This document shows, piece after piece, positions 1 to 8,951 of a stretch of DNA of 42,816 bases. Made by a program: the position numbers and the translations under genes. Below the pieces are notes generated by a model that did no database searches, was not told the origin of the DNA, and worked only from the letters and a program-made list of their open reading frames with translations. Each line of letters begins with the position of its first letter. Positions within the stretch are counted from its first letter, which is position 1. Source of the stretch: Bacteroidota bacterium (GTDB taxonomy: Bacteria; Bacteroidota; Bacteroidia; Palsa-948); assembly GCA_016213435.1 (NCBI GenBank), contig JACRAL010000038.1, forward strand, positions 1-42,816, read 5' to 3'.

Positions 1-75
1 CGAATTAATCAAACCGCCTTGTGGTGCAAATCCTTCACGGAAATGTACTGAGCGACAAGGTCAAGGGCGCTGCTG

Positions 76-192
76 TCAGTTGTACGACAAGCAGAATGCT
101 ATGGTGAGAACAAAGAAGGTGAACGCAAGTAAACTGTCATCAATGCTAAGTTCTTTAAAATCGTTGTCGAAGTATTCTCTAAGTGTCGCCAC
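76..192 (-). pseudogene. possible broken or very short ORF at the left edge
   Basis: Not recognised. Reading the minus strand from a GTG at 190-192 gives 38 codons, beginning VATLREYFDNDF and ending FVLTIAFCLSYN, before a TGA at 76-78. In the next frame the reading continues DSSALDLVAQYISVKDL and stops again at 9-11. The acidic/hydrophobic pattern looks more protein-like than the opposite strand, where positions 2-208 are also open but give a Ser/Lys/Cys-rich product typical of an antisense frame. The simplest reading is a decayed gene or a gene with a frameshift running out of the window. A near-match to the promoter box (TATATTTA, minus strand, 225-232) lies upstream. The rest of 209-302 shows nothing I can assign. 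Confidence 0.25.
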
Positions 193-302
193 TGTCTATG
201 GTTTTTAAAATTACCGCTAACTATTAAATATACGCACCTTTTATGCTTAAACATTGGTTAAGTTGAGGTATTACGAAGGCACTATTTCTTCGGAGTTTCA
301 TT

Positions 303-1493
303 TTATTTTTTAATAACTCCCAATTCTTTCCCCACTTTTTCAAAAGCCGCAATGGCTTTATCCAGATGTTCTTTTTCATGCGCGGCAGAGAGCTGCACGC
401 GTATGCGCGCCTGTCCTTTGGGCACCACAGGGAAGAAAAATCCTATCACGTAAATTCCTTCCTGCAAAAGTTTGTCGGCAAAAGTTTGAGAAAGTTTTGC
501 ATCGTACAGCATCACAGGCACAATGGCAGAATCTCCATTCTTAAATTCCAAACCTATTTTGCGCATGCCTTCTTTAAAATAATTTATGTTCCATTCTAAT
601 TTATCGCGCAGCTCGGTGGTTTCGCTCAGCATATCCAACACGGCAATGGATGCGCCCACAATATGAGGAGCAAGCGAGTTGGAAAATAAATAAGGTCGTG
701 AGCGCTGGCGCAGCATGTCAACCACTTCTTTTTTGCTGCTTGTAAATCCGCCCATCGCACCGCCCAATGCTTTGCCAAGCGTTCCGGTAACGATATCCAC
801 GCGGTGCATCACATTTTTTAATTCTATGGTTCCGCGTCCTGTTTTCCCTATGAAACCGCTGGCGTGACTTTCATCCACCATCACCATCGCATTGTATTTA
901 TCCGCGAGGTCGCATATCTTATCAAGAGGTGCGACAAATCCATCCATGGAAAAAACTCCATCTGTAACTATCAAACGGAATCGTTGTTTCTGCGCCTGTT
1001 TTAATTGCTCTTCCAGATCATTCATGTCGCAATTCTTGTAGCGGTAGCGCTGGGCTTTGCACAAACGCACACCGTCAATAATGCTTGCGTGATTGAGTTC
1101 ATCCGAAATGACGGCATCTTCTTCTCCGAGCAAACATTCAAACAAACCGCCATTCGCATCAAAACATGCGGCATATAATATAGTATCCTCTTGCCCCACA
1201 AACTTGGAAATTTTTTGTTCCAGTATTTTGTGAATGTCCTGCGTTCCGCAGATGAAACGCACGGAACTCATTCCGTAGCCGTGTGAGTCCAATGTTTTGT
1301 GAGCGGCTTCCACCACTTTTGGGTGAGAAGAAAGTCCGAGGTAATTATTCGCGCAGAAAATAATTACCTCTTTTCCATTCACTTTCACCGTTGCGCCTTG
1401 TTTTGTGGTGATGATGCGTTCGCGTTTGAACAATCCTGATTCCTCTATGGATTTAAGTTCTTTCTGGAGATGTTGCTGAAAGTTTCCGTACAT
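303..1493 (-). CDS. kbl: 2-amino-3-ketobutyrate CoA ligase (glycine C-acetyltransferase)
   Basis: A PLP-dependent enzyme of the alpha-oxoamine synthase family. It cleaves 2-amino-3-ketobutyrate with CoA to glycine and acetyl-CoA in threonine breakdown, in the cytoplasm. The 396 residues match the usual length (about 398). Visible landmarks are the family N-terminal block ([12 protein letters not shown]), the substrate loop [20 protein letters not shown] for the PLP-ring aspartate and histidine, and [12 protein letters not shown] with the Schiff-base lysine at about residue 241. The related enzymes BioF, HemA and serine palmitoyltransferase share the fold, but the N-terminal region and whole-length pattern fit Kbl. 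The usual partner, threonine dehydrogenase, is not in the window. It is transcribed away from glnA and carries its own TAnnTTTG box. Confidence 0.93.
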   Translation of the reverse strand: MYGNFQQHLQKELKSIEESGLFKRERIITTKQGATVKVNGKEVIIFCANNYLGLSSHPKVVEAAHKTLDSHGYGMSSVRFICGTQDIHKILEQKISKFVGQEDTILYAACFDANGGLFECLLGEEDAVISDELNHASIIDGVRLCKAQRYRYKNCDMNDLEEQLKQAQKQRFRLIVTDGVFSMDGFVAPLDKICDLADKYNAMVMVDESHASGFIGKTGRGTIELKNVMHRVDIVTGTLGKALGGAMGGFTSSKKEVVDMLRQRSRPYLFSNSLAPHIVGASIAVLDMLSETTELRDKLEWNINYFKEGMRKIGLEFKNGDSAIVPVMLYDAKLSQTFADKLLQEGIYVIGFFFPVVPKGQARIRVQLSAAHEKEHLDKAIAAFEKVGKELGVIKK

Positions 1494-1537
1494 ATAATTA
1501 TAGATGTAAGTATTGTGATTTGATTTATAAGAGCGTT

Positions 1538-1545
1538 CAAAGGTA
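1538..1545 (-). promoter_or_regulatory. kbl promoter, -7 box TACCTTTG
   Basis: TACCTTTG on the minus strand is an exact match to the Bacteroidota -7 consensus TAnnTTTG and lies 44 bp upstream of the kbl ATG, giving a leader of roughly 35-40 nt. No TTTG lies at the expected -33 distance. Confidence 0.5.
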
Positions 1546-1698
1546 GAAATTGTCCGATTTCATCATCGTTCTTTAAATCAAACCTCTCTTTCGCGATAAT
1601 TGATTTGTTTGAAGTGGTAATTAGGAATTATATGATGTAGATGCAATAAAAAATGTTTGATTTATACATTTTACATGATTTTTATACAAATAGGTAAA

Positions 1699-1754
1699 AA
1701 ATATAGGGGGTCGTTAATAAAAAAGTTCATTATTTTGTTTTATACCCCCATATT
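1699..1754. promoter_or_regulatory. interrupted palindrome, candidate glnA operator
   Basis: The left arm AAATATAGGGGG (1699-1710) and the right arm CCCCCATATT (1745-1754) are inverted copies with one bulged base, 34 nt apart. The right arm sits between the -33 and -7 boxes of the glnA promoter, where a regulator could block or assist RNA polymerase. A nitrogen-responsive regulator is an inference from the gene it controls; the protein is not known from this window. Confidence 0.35.
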
Positions 1755-1766
1755 ATTTTACTTTTG
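1734..1766 (+). promoter_or_regulatory. glnA promoter (TTTG - 21 bp - TACTTTTG)
   Basis: TTTG at 1734-1737 and TACTTTTG at 1759-1766 fit the Bacteroidota -33/-7 promoter with a 21 bp spacer. Transcription would begin near 1773, leaving a leader of about 44 nt before the glnA ATG. Confidence 0.6.
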
Positions 1767-1816
1767 CTCATTATTTTTCAAACTTTATACTTCAAACCTT
1801 AAACTTTTAGACTAAA

Positions 1817-4114
1817 ATGGCAATTCAACGATTTCGCGCACTCGAAGAAGTGCTCAGCAGAGTTCCGGTAAATGTGGAACTTCCGGCAAAAACTGTTTCC
1901 GATTTTTTCGGAGAGAATGTTTTCAATAAAGAAACCATGAAAAAATGGCTTTCGGACGAAGCGTATAAAAGCGTGATGGCAGCCATTGAACAAGGAACAA
2001 AAATTGACCGCAGCATTGCCGATGATGTGGCATCAAGCATGAAAGCCTGGGCAATGAGCAAAGGGGTTTCACATTACACGCACTGGTTTCAGCCGCTCAC
2101 CGGAACCACCGCGGAAAAACACGATGCCTTTGCACAAAATATTGAAGATGGAAAAGCGCTCGAACGTTTTGATGGCGACCAATTGGTGCAGCAAGAACCC
2201 GATGCTTCTTCTTTTCCAAGCGGAGGAATTCGCAGCACTTTTGAAGCACGCGGATATACTGCATGGGATCCAACATCTCCTGCATTTATTATCGCACAAA
2301 CACTTTGCATTCCAACCATCTTTGTTTCCTATACCGGTGAAGCATTGGATTACAAAACTCCATTACTGAAAGCATTGCATGCCATTGATAAAGCCGCGGT
2401 GGATGTTTGCCAGTATTTTGATAAGAATGTCACAAAGGTTTCTGCAACTCTCGGATGGGAACAGGAATATTTTCTGATTGATTCAGCATTCTACAACGCC
2501 CGCCCTGATATTGCTTTTACAGGCAGAGCGCTGTTCGGTCATTCAGGAGCAAAAGGTCAGCAGTTGGAGGATCATTATTTCGGTTCTATTCCTGAAAGAG
2601 TTCTTTCTTATATCCGCGATCTGGAAATTGAATGTTTCAAACTTGGCATCCCAGTTAAAACCCGCCACAACGAAGTGGCACCAAATCAGTTTGAATGCGC
2701 TCCTGTTTTTGAAGAAGCAAATTTGGCTGTGGATCACAATTCTCTTTTGATGGACATCATGGAAAAAGTAGCGCGCAGGCATAACTTCCGCGTTCTGCTC
2801 CACGAAAAACCATTTGCCGGAGTGAACGGTTCGGGCAAACACAACAACTGGAGTTTGAGTACTAACACCGGAAAAAATCTTTTGGGTCCGGGAAAAACTC
2901 CGAAAACAAATTTACAGTTCCTTACATTTTTCGTCAACACGATTAAAGCAGTTCATGACAATGCGGATCTGATGCGGGCTGTAATTGCTTCGGCAGGAAA
3001 CGAACACCGCTTAGGAGCGAACGAAGCGCCACCGGCAATTGTTTCTGTTTTCATTGGCAGTCAGCTCACAAAAATTTTGGAAGGGCTTGAGAAAAAAGTG
3101 AAGTCAGGAAAAATGACCCCTGAAGAAAAAACAGATCTTAAATTGGATATCGGCAAGATTCCTTCTATTCTTTTGGATAACACGGACAGGAACCGCACCT
3201 CTCCATTTGCATTCACCGGAAATAAATTTGAGTTCCGTGCAGTGGGATCATCGGCAAACTGCGCTGCTGCAATGACCGTTGTAAATACCATTATGGCAGA
3301 TCAGCTGGTGAAATTCAAAAAAGATGTGGATGCACAAATAAACAAAGGCGTTGAGAAAGACGAAGCCATCTTTCATGTGCTGCGCGATTATATTTCTGCA
3401 ACCAAGAAAATTCTTTTTGAAGGAAACGGATACAGCGAAGAGTGGGTGAAAGAAGCCAAGAAGCGCGGACTATCCAATATCAAAACAACTCCCGAAGCAC
3501 TGAAAGTTCTTACACGAAAAGAAGTGATAAAACTTTTCGAGCAAAATAATATTATGAGCGAGCGCGAGCAGCATGCGCGCTATGAGATTCAACTGGAAAC
3601 GTATATGAAGAAAATCCAAATCGAATCGCGCATGATAGGAGAAATGGCAATTGCTTCAATTATTCCATCCGCTCTGAAATATCAAACTGCGCTCATTGAA
3701 AATCTAAAAGGGCTGAAAGAAGTTGCAGCATTTGCCCCAACCCTAAAGGGAGAAATGAAAACCCAAAAAGCAGTTTTAGCTGGCGCAGATGAAGAATTTT
3801 CCCCATCCCTAAAGGGAGAAAATCGTAACCCCTCCCCTTTAGGGGCAGGGGGCGACTTTTCCTCCTCTCAGATGGAAACCATTCAGGAAATTTCTCAACA
3901 CGTTTCAGCAGTTAAAAATAATGTTTACAAAATGATCGAGGCGCGCAAAAAAGCAAACTCGCTGGAAGATGCTCAGGACAAAGCGGCCGCCTATTGCGAG
4001 CACGTAAAACCCTACTTTGATGAGATCCGCTACCATGTCGATAAACTTGAATTTGTTGTGGATGATGAACTATGGACTCTTCCGAAATACAGAGAAATGC
4101 TCTTCACACGATAA
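1817..4114 (+). CDS. glnA: glutamine synthetase type III
   Basis: Makes glutamine from glutamate, ammonia and ATP, the main ammonia-assimilating step. The GSIII-specific N-terminal block (FPSGGIRSTFEARGYTAWDP) and catalytic segments are clear: GWEQEYFLID, EVAPNQFECAP, the ATP/glutamate loop around GVNGSGKHNNWS, and AGNEHRLGANEAPPA. At 765 residues it is about 35-40 longer than the roughly 730 usual in Bacteroidota. The excess lies at about residues 640-682, where three copies of the palindromic repeat (DNA 3734-3856) are read in frame as APTLKGE, FSPSLKGENR and NPSPLGAGG. They fall in a C-terminal helical region after LIENLKGLKEV, outside the catalytic core, so activity is probably kept. A strong terminator follows at 4144. 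Confidence 0.95.
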   Translation: MAIQRFRALEEVLSRVPVNVELPAKTVSDFFGENVFNKETMKKWLSDEAYKSVMAAIEQGTKIDRSIADDVASSMKAWAMSKGVSHYTHWFQPLTGTTAEKHDAFAQNIEDGKALERFDGDQLVQQEPDASSFPSGGIRSTFEARGYTAWDPTSPAFIIAQTLCIPTIFVSYTGEALDYKTPLLKALHAIDKAAVDVCQYFDKNVTKVSATLGWEQEYFLIDSAFYNARPDIAFTGRALFGHSGAKGQQLEDHYFGSIPERVLSYIRDLEIECFKLGIPVKTRHNEVAPNQFECAPVFEEANLAVDHNSLLMDIMEKVARRHNFRVLLHEKPFAGVNGSGKHNNWSLSTNTGKNLLGPGKTPKTNLQFLTFFVNTIKAVHDNADLMRAVIASAGNEHRLGANEAPPAIVSVFIGSQLTKILEGLEKKVKSGKMTPEEKTDLKLDIGKIPSILLDNTDRNRTSPFAFTGNKFEFRAVGSSANCAAAMTVVNTIMADQLVKFKKDVDAQINKGVEKDEAIFHVLRDYISATKKILFEGNGYSEEWVKEAKKRGLSNIKTTPEALKVLTRKEVIKLFEQNNIMSEREQHARYEIQLETYMKKIQIESRMIGEMAIASIIPSALKYQTALIENLKGLKEVAAFAPTLKGEMKTQKAVLAGADEEFSPSLKGENRNPSPLGAGGDFSSSQMETIQEISQHVSAVKNNVYKMIEARKKANSLEDAQDKAAAYCEHVKPYFDEIRYHVDKLEFVVDDELWTLPKYREMLFTR
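3734..3856 (+). repeat. three palindromic repeat copies inside glnA
   Basis: Three short cores lie at 3734-3753 (CCAACCCTAAAGGGAG), 3801-3820 (CCATCCCTAAAGGGAG) and 3827-3856 (AACCCCTCCCC, TTTA loop, GGGGCAGGGGG). All three are read without a stop in the glnA frame, separated by 47 and 6 bp. The first two are near-identical to each other, which suggests local duplication or repeated insertion. Confidence 0.75.
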
Positions 4115-4143
4115 GGTTATAACAAGTCAGAGTTAATAAATTT

Positions 4144-4178
4144 AAACCCGCTCATGAATGCATGGGCGGGTTTTTATT
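4144..4178 (+). terminator. rho-independent terminator of glnA
   Basis: A 13 bp stem starting AAACCCGC, with one T-G wobble and an AATG loop, closes with GCGGGTTT and continues into a T-rich tail (TTTTTATTTT). It starts 29 bp after the glnA stop codon. Confidence 0.85.
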
Positions 4179-4220
4179 TTCTTTGTTTCACTTAATAACG
4201 TGTTATTTCGCTGAAAAACA

Positions 4221-4241
4221 TATTTTTGCTGTCTAAATTTG
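4221..4241 (+). promoter_or_regulatory. two tandem -7-like boxes before the PorE-like gene
   Basis: TATTTTTG (4221-4228) and TAAATTTG (4234-4241) each match TAnnTTTG, about 85-100 bp before the start codon. Neither has a TTTG at a good -33 distance, so which is used is unclear. Confidence 0.35.
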
Positions 4242-4324
4242 CTGTTTCAAACAAAAAATCTACTTTAGTGCTCAATTTTTTATAAGCCTTCCTTGAAGGA
4301 TCTTATGAACTAACAACCTACCTG

Positions 4325-6499
4325 ATGAAAATGTATAAAAGTATCAGTTTATTTCTTTTTGCACTTCTTATTTGTGCCAACGCCTTTGCTCAGAAAAATT
4401 TCTACAAAGACGCGGAGAAAAAATTCTCTTCTCTTGAATATTATGCGGCCATTGACCTCTACAAAGCTGCTTATAAAAAAGCAAACAAGAAACAGAAACC
4501 GGAGTGTCTGTGGAAAACTGCGGAATGTTATCGTCTTATCAACGATATGAAACAGGCAGAAGTTTATTATCAGAAAGCGATTAAGGCAAAATGCGAACAA
4601 TCAACTCTTGCTATTCTTTATCTTGCCGATGCTATGAAAATACAGGAAAAATATCCTGAGGCGATGAATGAATATGAAAAATACAGCAAAGAAGTTCCAA
4701 CCGATAAGCGCGGAGAGAATGGTGTCAAATCCTGCGAACAAGCTCAAAAGTGGAAGGACACTCCCACCCATTACAAAGTAGACAACATGGTGCAGATTAA
4801 TACTAAAAATTTGGATTACACTCCTATGTATGCCGAAAGAAAAAAATATTCTACGCTGCTATTCTCTTCTACAAGACAAGGAGCCACAGGCGATATGGAT
4901 GATCCGAACATTGGAGAACCTTATGCAGATATCTTCATGACAAAAGTTGATAAGAATGGCAAATGGAGCACGCCAGCCCCACTACCTGCTCCCATCAGCA
5001 CAAAAGTCAATGAAGCGGCATGCGTGCTTGATGTAAAAGGAGGCAATATGTATTTTACACGCTGCGGTGTGGCAAAAAGCAAACATCCTAAATGCCAGAT
5101 ATATGGAACAGTAAAAACCGGACAGGTATGGTCTGACCCTACACTTCTTCCTTTCAATGTTGACTCATTCAATTTCGGACATCCTGCTCTCAGTAAAGAT
5201 GAAAAAATTATGATTTTTGCTTCTGATATGCAAGACAGTCTGCATTCCGGATTAGGAGGTTTGGATTTATATTATTCTTTGTGGGACACTAAGAAAAAAA
5301 CATGGGGAACACCTGTAAATCTTGGTCCTGACATTAACACAGAAAGTGATGAAGCCTTCCCTTTCATTCATGATGATGGCTCTCTTTATTTTGCATCAAA
5401 CGGACATCCGGGTATGGGAGGTTTTGATATTTTTCACGCTTCAAAAACAGGGGATAATAAATGGGGCAAAGTAGAAAATATGCGTTTCCCGCTTAATTCT
5501 TCCGCTGATGATTTTGCTATTATTTTTGAAGGCGAGAAAGAACGCGGATACTTCACATCCAATCGTGCAGGAGGAAAAGGCGGTGATGATATTTATTCTT
5601 TCTATCTCCCACCACTGCTCTTTATGGTTGAAGGGTATGTAACCGAAGAAACTACAAAACTTCCCGTTCCAGGAGCCACTGTGAAATTACTCGGTTCGGA
5701 TAACACCTCTTTCGAAATTAAGACCGATGCAAAAGGATATTACAAATATGAAACAAACGGACAAGCACGCTATATTAATGGTAATACTTCTTATGTTCTC
5801 AGCGCATCTGCTTTGGATGTGAAAACTCCTGATTTCCCGGATAACTTACTGGGAAATCCAAAAGCAAAAATCTCAACGGTTGATGTGTCTGAGAATACAA
5901 ACTTTCGCCAGGATTTTGTACTTCAGAAGATCGTAAAGGAAATGAGAATGCCGCTTGTTCTCTTCGATCTTGATGATTTCACTCTGAAACATGCATCCAA
6001 TCCAAAAGATTCTCTAGAGTATCTAGTTAAGGTCATGACGGAAACTCCGAATATTACGGTTGAGCTTTCTGCACATACTGACTATCGTAACGATGCCAAA
6101 TACAATCAAACCCTATCATACAATCGTGCAAAAACCTGTGTGGATTATTTAATCAATGAAAAAGGCATTGATCCAAACAGGATATCTCCTGCAGGATATG
6201 GCGAAAGCAAACCCACTGTTCTGCAAACAGAAGTAACGCTTCCAAGCGGGAAAGTTGTTCCAAAAGAAACAATACTTTCTCAAAGTTGGATTGACAAGAA
6301 TTTCCCGGAGAGCAAAAACAAAAATGATTATGAATACCTGATGCAAATCAACCGCAGGGTTGTTTTCAAAATTTTGAGAAAAGACTATGTTTCTAAAGGA
6401 ACAGAAGGACAGTCAAAAACAGCTCCTGAGATCAAGGTTACAAAGAGCAAATCGGAAGGCGGTGAAGGCGATAACAAAACAGAATGGGACGATCAATAA
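4325..6499 (+). CDS. PorE-like OmpA/PD40/TPR envelope protein
   Basis: Domain order matches PorE, the peptidoglycan-binding periplasmic component of the type IX secretion system. There is a signal peptide (ends about residue 23, NAFAQ), TPR-like helices (about 25-130), PD40/WD40-like propeller blades (about 140-430, e.g. LFSSTRQG, LYFASNGHPGMGGFDIF), a carboxypeptidase-regulatory beta domain (about 440-535, VEGYVTEETTKLPVPGATV) and an OmpA C-terminal domain (about 545-695). The two residues that hold diaminopimelate in OmpA domains are present as Asp586 (AHTDYRND) and Arg601 (SYNRAKT). Cys17 is within the signal peptide but LLIC is a poor lipobox, so lipidation is uncertain. A T9SS-sorted protein encoded at 9803 fits the presence of this system. 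Bacteroidota carry paralogues of this architecture, so exact orthology to PorE is not proven. Confidence 0.8.
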   Translation: MKMYKSISLFLFALLICANAFAQKNFYKDAEKKFSSLEYYAAIDLYKAAYKKANKKQKPECLWKTAECYRLINDMKQAEVYYQKAIKAKCEQSTLAILYLADAMKIQEKYPEAMNEYEKYSKEVPTDKRGENGVKSCEQAQKWKDTPTHYKVDNMVQINTKNLDYTPMYAERKKYSTLLFSSTRQGATGDMDDPNIGEPYADIFMTKVDKNGKWSTPAPLPAPISTKVNEAACVLDVKGGNMYFTRCGVAKSKHPKCQIYGTVKTGQVWSDPTLLPFNVDSFNFGHPALSKDEKIMIFASDMQDSLHSGLGGLDLYYSLWDTKKKTWGTPVNLGPDINTESDEAFPFIHDDGSLYFASNGHPGMGGFDIFHASKTGDNKWGKVENMRFPLNSSADDFAIIFEGEKERGYFTSNRAGGKGGDDIYSFYLPPLLFMVEGYVTEETTKLPVPGATVKLLGSDNTSFEIKTDAKGYYKYETNGQARYINGNTSYVLSASALDVKTPDFPDNLLGNPKAKISTVDVSENTNFRQDFVLQKIVKEMRMPLVLFDLDDFTLKHASNPKDSLEYLVKVMTETPNITVELSAHTDYRNDAKYNQTLSYNRAKTCVDYLINEKGIDPNRISPAGYGESKPTVLQTEVTLPSGKVVPKETILSQSWIDKNFPESKNKNDYEYLMQINRRVVFKILRKDYVSKGTEGQSKTAPEIKVTKSKSEGGEGDNKTEWDDQ

Positions 6500-6523
6500 T
6501 TCAATTACAAATACTTTCAGTTA

Positions 6524-6558
6524 AAAATATCCTCCGACATTTCGGGGGATATTTTTTT
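6524..6558 (+). terminator. rho-independent terminator after the PorE-like gene
   Basis: A 14 bp stem from AAAATATCCTCCGA, a CATT loop and the matching right arm TCGGGGGATATTTT, followed by more T residues. It ends 12 bp before the purM start, separating purM from the upstream transcript. Confidence 0.85.
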
Positions 6559-6569
6559 AGTACAGGATT

Positions 6570-7742
6570 ATGAATGCATCGCGCTATAATTTACGGGGAG
6601 TTTCTGCTACAAAAGAAGAGGTACATCACGCCATTAGAAAACTCAGCAAAGGAGTTTTCCCGAATGCTTTTTGCAAGATCGTTCCTGATTATTTAAATGG
6701 AAGTAAAAAACATTGTGTGGTGATGCATGCCGATGGTGCAGGAACAAAATCCTCGCTTGCATACATATATTGGAAAGAAACCGGTGATCTTTCTGTATGG
6801 AAAGGAATTGCACAGGATGCACTGGTAATGAACATCGATGATCTGCTATGCGTAGGTGCAGTGGACAATATTCTTGTTTCAACTACCATCGGCAGAAATA
6901 AGAATCTTGTTCCGGGAGAAGTTATTTCAGCCATCATCAACGGTGTGGAAGAATTTCTGGCGAAGATGCGTTCCTACGGAATCAATATGCATTCTACAGG
7001 TGGGGAAACTGCCGATGTGGGCGATGTGGTAAAAACTATTATTGTAGATTCTACAGTTACCTGCAGAATGAAACGCAAAGATGTGATGGATGAAAAGATA
7101 AAATCCGGTGACGTGATTGTAGGACTGGCTTCATTCGGAAAAGCAAAATATGAAGATGAATACAACGGAGGAATGGGGAGTAATGGCTTGACTTCTGCGC
7201 GCCACGATGTGTTTGCAAAAATGTATGCTGGAAAATATCCCGAAAGTTTTGATGCAGCTATTCCTAATGAAGTAATCTATTCCGGAACAAAAAAACTTAC
7301 TGATTCAACAGAAGTGAAGGGAATGGATGCCGGAAAACTTGTACTATCTCCAACAAGAACCTATGTGCCAATCATCAAAAAGATTTTAGAAAAAAACAGA
7401 AGGAACATTCACGGCATCATTCATTGTTCAGGTGGAGGACAAACCAAAGTACTGAAGTTTGTAAATGGAGTTCATATTGTAAAAGACAATTTATTTCCAA
7501 CTCCACCGCTCTTTAAATTGATTCAGCTTGAATCCAAAACTAATTGGAAAGAAATGTACCAGGTATTTAACATGGGACACAGAATGGAAATTTACATAGA
7601 CAAAAAATCTGCTGAAAAAATCATTTCTATTTCAAAATCCTTTGGTGTGGATGCGCAAATTATCGGAAGAGTTGAGAAATCAAAGAGTAAAAAAAGTAAT
7701 TTAACAATTAAAAGTGAGTACGGAATATTTGAATATCTATAA
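6570..7742 (+). CDS. purM: phosphoribosylformylglycinamidine cyclo-ligase (AIR synthetase)
   Basis: Converts FGAM and ATP to aminoimidazole ribotide, the fifth step of purine synthesis. The 390-residue length and sequence (HADGAGTKSSLAYIYW near residue 53, QDALVMNIDDLLCVGA, STGGETADVGD, IHCSGGGQTKV) fit the longer PurM form common in Bacteroidota rather than the roughly 345-residue E. coli form. The AIRS N- and C-terminal halves are both intact. No other pur genes are adjacent. It starts 12 bp beyond the terminator of the preceding gene, so its promoter must overlap that region; none is obvious. Confidence 0.92.
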   Translation: MNASRYNLRGVSATKEEVHHAIRKLSKGVFPNAFCKIVPDYLNGSKKHCVVMHADGAGTKSSLAYIYWKETGDLSVWKGIAQDALVMNIDDLLCVGAVDNILVSTTIGRNKNLVPGEVISAIINGVEEFLAKMRSYGINMHSTGGETADVGDVVKTIIVDSTVTCRMKRKDVMDEKIKSGDVIVGLASFGKAKYEDEYNGGMGSNGLTSARHDVFAKMYAGKYPESFDAAIPNEVIYSGTKKLTDSTEVKGMDAGKLVLSPTRTYVPIIKKILEKNRRNIHGIIHCSGGGQTKVLKFVNGVHIVKDNLFPTPPLFKLIQLESKTNWKEMYQVFNMGHRMEIYIDKKSAEKIISISKSFGVDAQIIGRVEKSKSKKSNLTIKSEYGIFEYL

Positions 7743-7793
7743 AATTTCTATTTCGTATTTTTCGTACAATTTCGCTTTTCGAAGATTTAATTT

Positions 7794-8867
7794 ATGTTAG
7801 GGAAACTCGCTTCCGTAAATAACCGCTATGAAGAAGTGGAAAGACAACTTTCCGATCCTAAGACTTTGTCGGACATGAGGCTTTTTACCAAGCTGAATAA
7901 AGAATACAAAGACCTGAAACCCATTGTCGCAGCCTATTACCGCTACAAAAAGATCACCGAGGATATTGAAGGTGCAAAAGCAATGTTAAAGAATGAGAAA
8001 GATGCCGATATGCTCACGATGGCAAAAGCGGAAATTGACGAACTCATTCCGAAAAGAGCGCAGCTTGAAGAAGAAGTAAGGCAATTACTCGTTCCAAAAG
8101 ATCCGGAGGATGCAAAAAATGCTGTACTTGAAATTCGTGCCGGGACCGGAGGAGATGAAGCAAGCATATTTGCCGGAGATCTGTACAGAATGTATATGCG
8201 CTACTGTGAAAAGAAAAAATTAAAATTTGAAACAGTAGATTTTTCGGAAGGAACCATGGGCGGCTACAAAGAAGTCATTGTAAAAATTACCGGTGAAAAC
8301 GCATTCGGCATTTTGAAATTTGAAAGCGGAGTTCATCGCGTGCAGCGTGTTCCGGAAACTGAACAGCAGGGAAGAGTTCACACCTCAGCAGCAACCGTGG
8401 TGGTTCTGCCTGAAGCTGAAGAAGTAGATGTGAAGATAAATCCTGCCGATATAGAAATTCAAACTTCTCGCTCGAGCGGTGCAGGCGGACAGAACGTAAA
8501 TAAAGTGGAAACAAAAGTGATGCTTACGCATAAACCCTCGGGCATCGTGATCACTTGCCAGGAAACCCGTTCTCAAGTTGACAACCGCGAACGCGCTATG
8601 GAAATTCTTCGTACCAAATTGTACGAAATAGAATACACGAAAAAAATGGGCGACATCGCACAAAAGCGAAAGACCATCGTTTCTACCGGTGACCGCTCGG
8701 CAAAGATTAGAACTTATAATTATGCACAGAGCCGCGTAACAGATCATCGCATTGGATTGAGCGTTCATAACCTTCCTACGTTTGTAGGCGGAGATATACA
8801 AGAAATGATTGATGCATTGCAGTTAGCTGAAAATGCTGAGAGACTAAAAGAAGGCTCGGCTGTTTGA
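7794..8867 (+). CDS. prfA: peptide chain release factor 1
   Basis: Recognises UAA and UAG stop codons on the ribosome and triggers peptide release. The universal GGQ motif is at residues 231-233 ([12 protein letters not shown]). The codon-reading tripeptide is PET at residues 187-189 (RVPETEQQG), the RF1-type PxT rather than the RF2-type SPF. The C-terminal signature RVTDHRIGL also marks RF1. Length (357) is normal. The 51 bp gap to purM contains a run of TTTCGTATTTTTCGTA words and no clear promoter, so co-transcription with purM is possible. Confidence 0.96.
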   Translation: MLGKLASVNNRYEEVERQLSDPKTLSDMRLFTKLNKEYKDLKPIVAAYYRYKKITEDIEGAKAMLKNEKDADMLTMAKAEIDELIPKRAQLEEEVRQLLVPKDPEDAKNAVLEIRAGTGGDEASIFAGDLYRMYMRYCEKKKLKFETVDFSEGTMGGYKEVIVKITGENAFGILKFESGVHRVQRVPETEQQGRVHTSAATVVVLPEAEEVDVKINPADIEIQTSRSSGAGGQNVNKVETKVMLTHKPSGIVITCQETRSQVDNRERAMEILRTKLYEIEYTKKMGDIAQKRKTIVSTGDRSAKIRTYNYAQSRVTDHRIGLSVHNLPTFVGGDIQEMIDALQLAENAERLKEGSAV

Positions 8868-8902
8868 TAGCAGAGGTGAAATGGCAGATAATGTTGGTTG
8901 GT

Positions 8903-8932
8903 TGTCCCCCTCTGGAGGGGGTAGGGTAGGAT
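8903..8932. repeat. palindromic repeat, intergenic prfA-pyrF
   Basis: CCCCCTCT / GGAGGGGG forms a near-perfect hairpin (8906-8921) followed by GTAGGGTAGGATT, the half-arm seen in other copies of the family. Confidence 0.6.
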
Positions 8933-8939
8933 TCATTCG

Positions 8940-8947
8940 TAAATTTG
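8940..8947 (+). promoter_or_regulatory. pyrF -7 box TAAATTTG, 4 nt from the ATG
   Basis: Exact TAnnTTTG match ending 4 nt before the pyrF start codon. If used, transcription would begin at or next to the A of the ATG and the mRNA would be leaderless. Confidence 0.45.
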
Positions 8948-8951
8948 TACA

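Larger units (their letters stand above)
1494..1816. other. divergent kbl/glnA control region
   Basis: This 323 bp gene-free stretch holds both divergent promoters and a long interrupted palindrome (1699-1754). Its centre is very AT-rich. Just before glnA, at about 1781-1810, is a run of ACTTTATACTTCAAAC-type words that resembles the AT-rich word repeats found elsewhere in the window. No small gene is visible. Confidence 0.6.

Noticed and set aside
15-45. GGTGCAAATCC resembling a tRNA T-arm
   Set aside because: The flanking sequence does not pair as a T-stem, and no acceptor stem or anticodon arm is found around it.
2-208. Plus-strand open frame of 68 codons with no start
   Set aside because: Its product is Ser/Lys/Cys-rich and looks like the antisense of the minus-strand frame; no family is recognised.
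3-302. Group II intron end or other ribozyme at the left edge
   Set aside because: No domain V-type hairpin or other conserved intron core can be found.
8385-8801. 138-codon minus-strand frame inside prfA
   Set aside because: It lies antisense to a conserved gene with intact GGQ and PxT motifs, has a Cys/His/Arg-rich composition and no recognisable domain.
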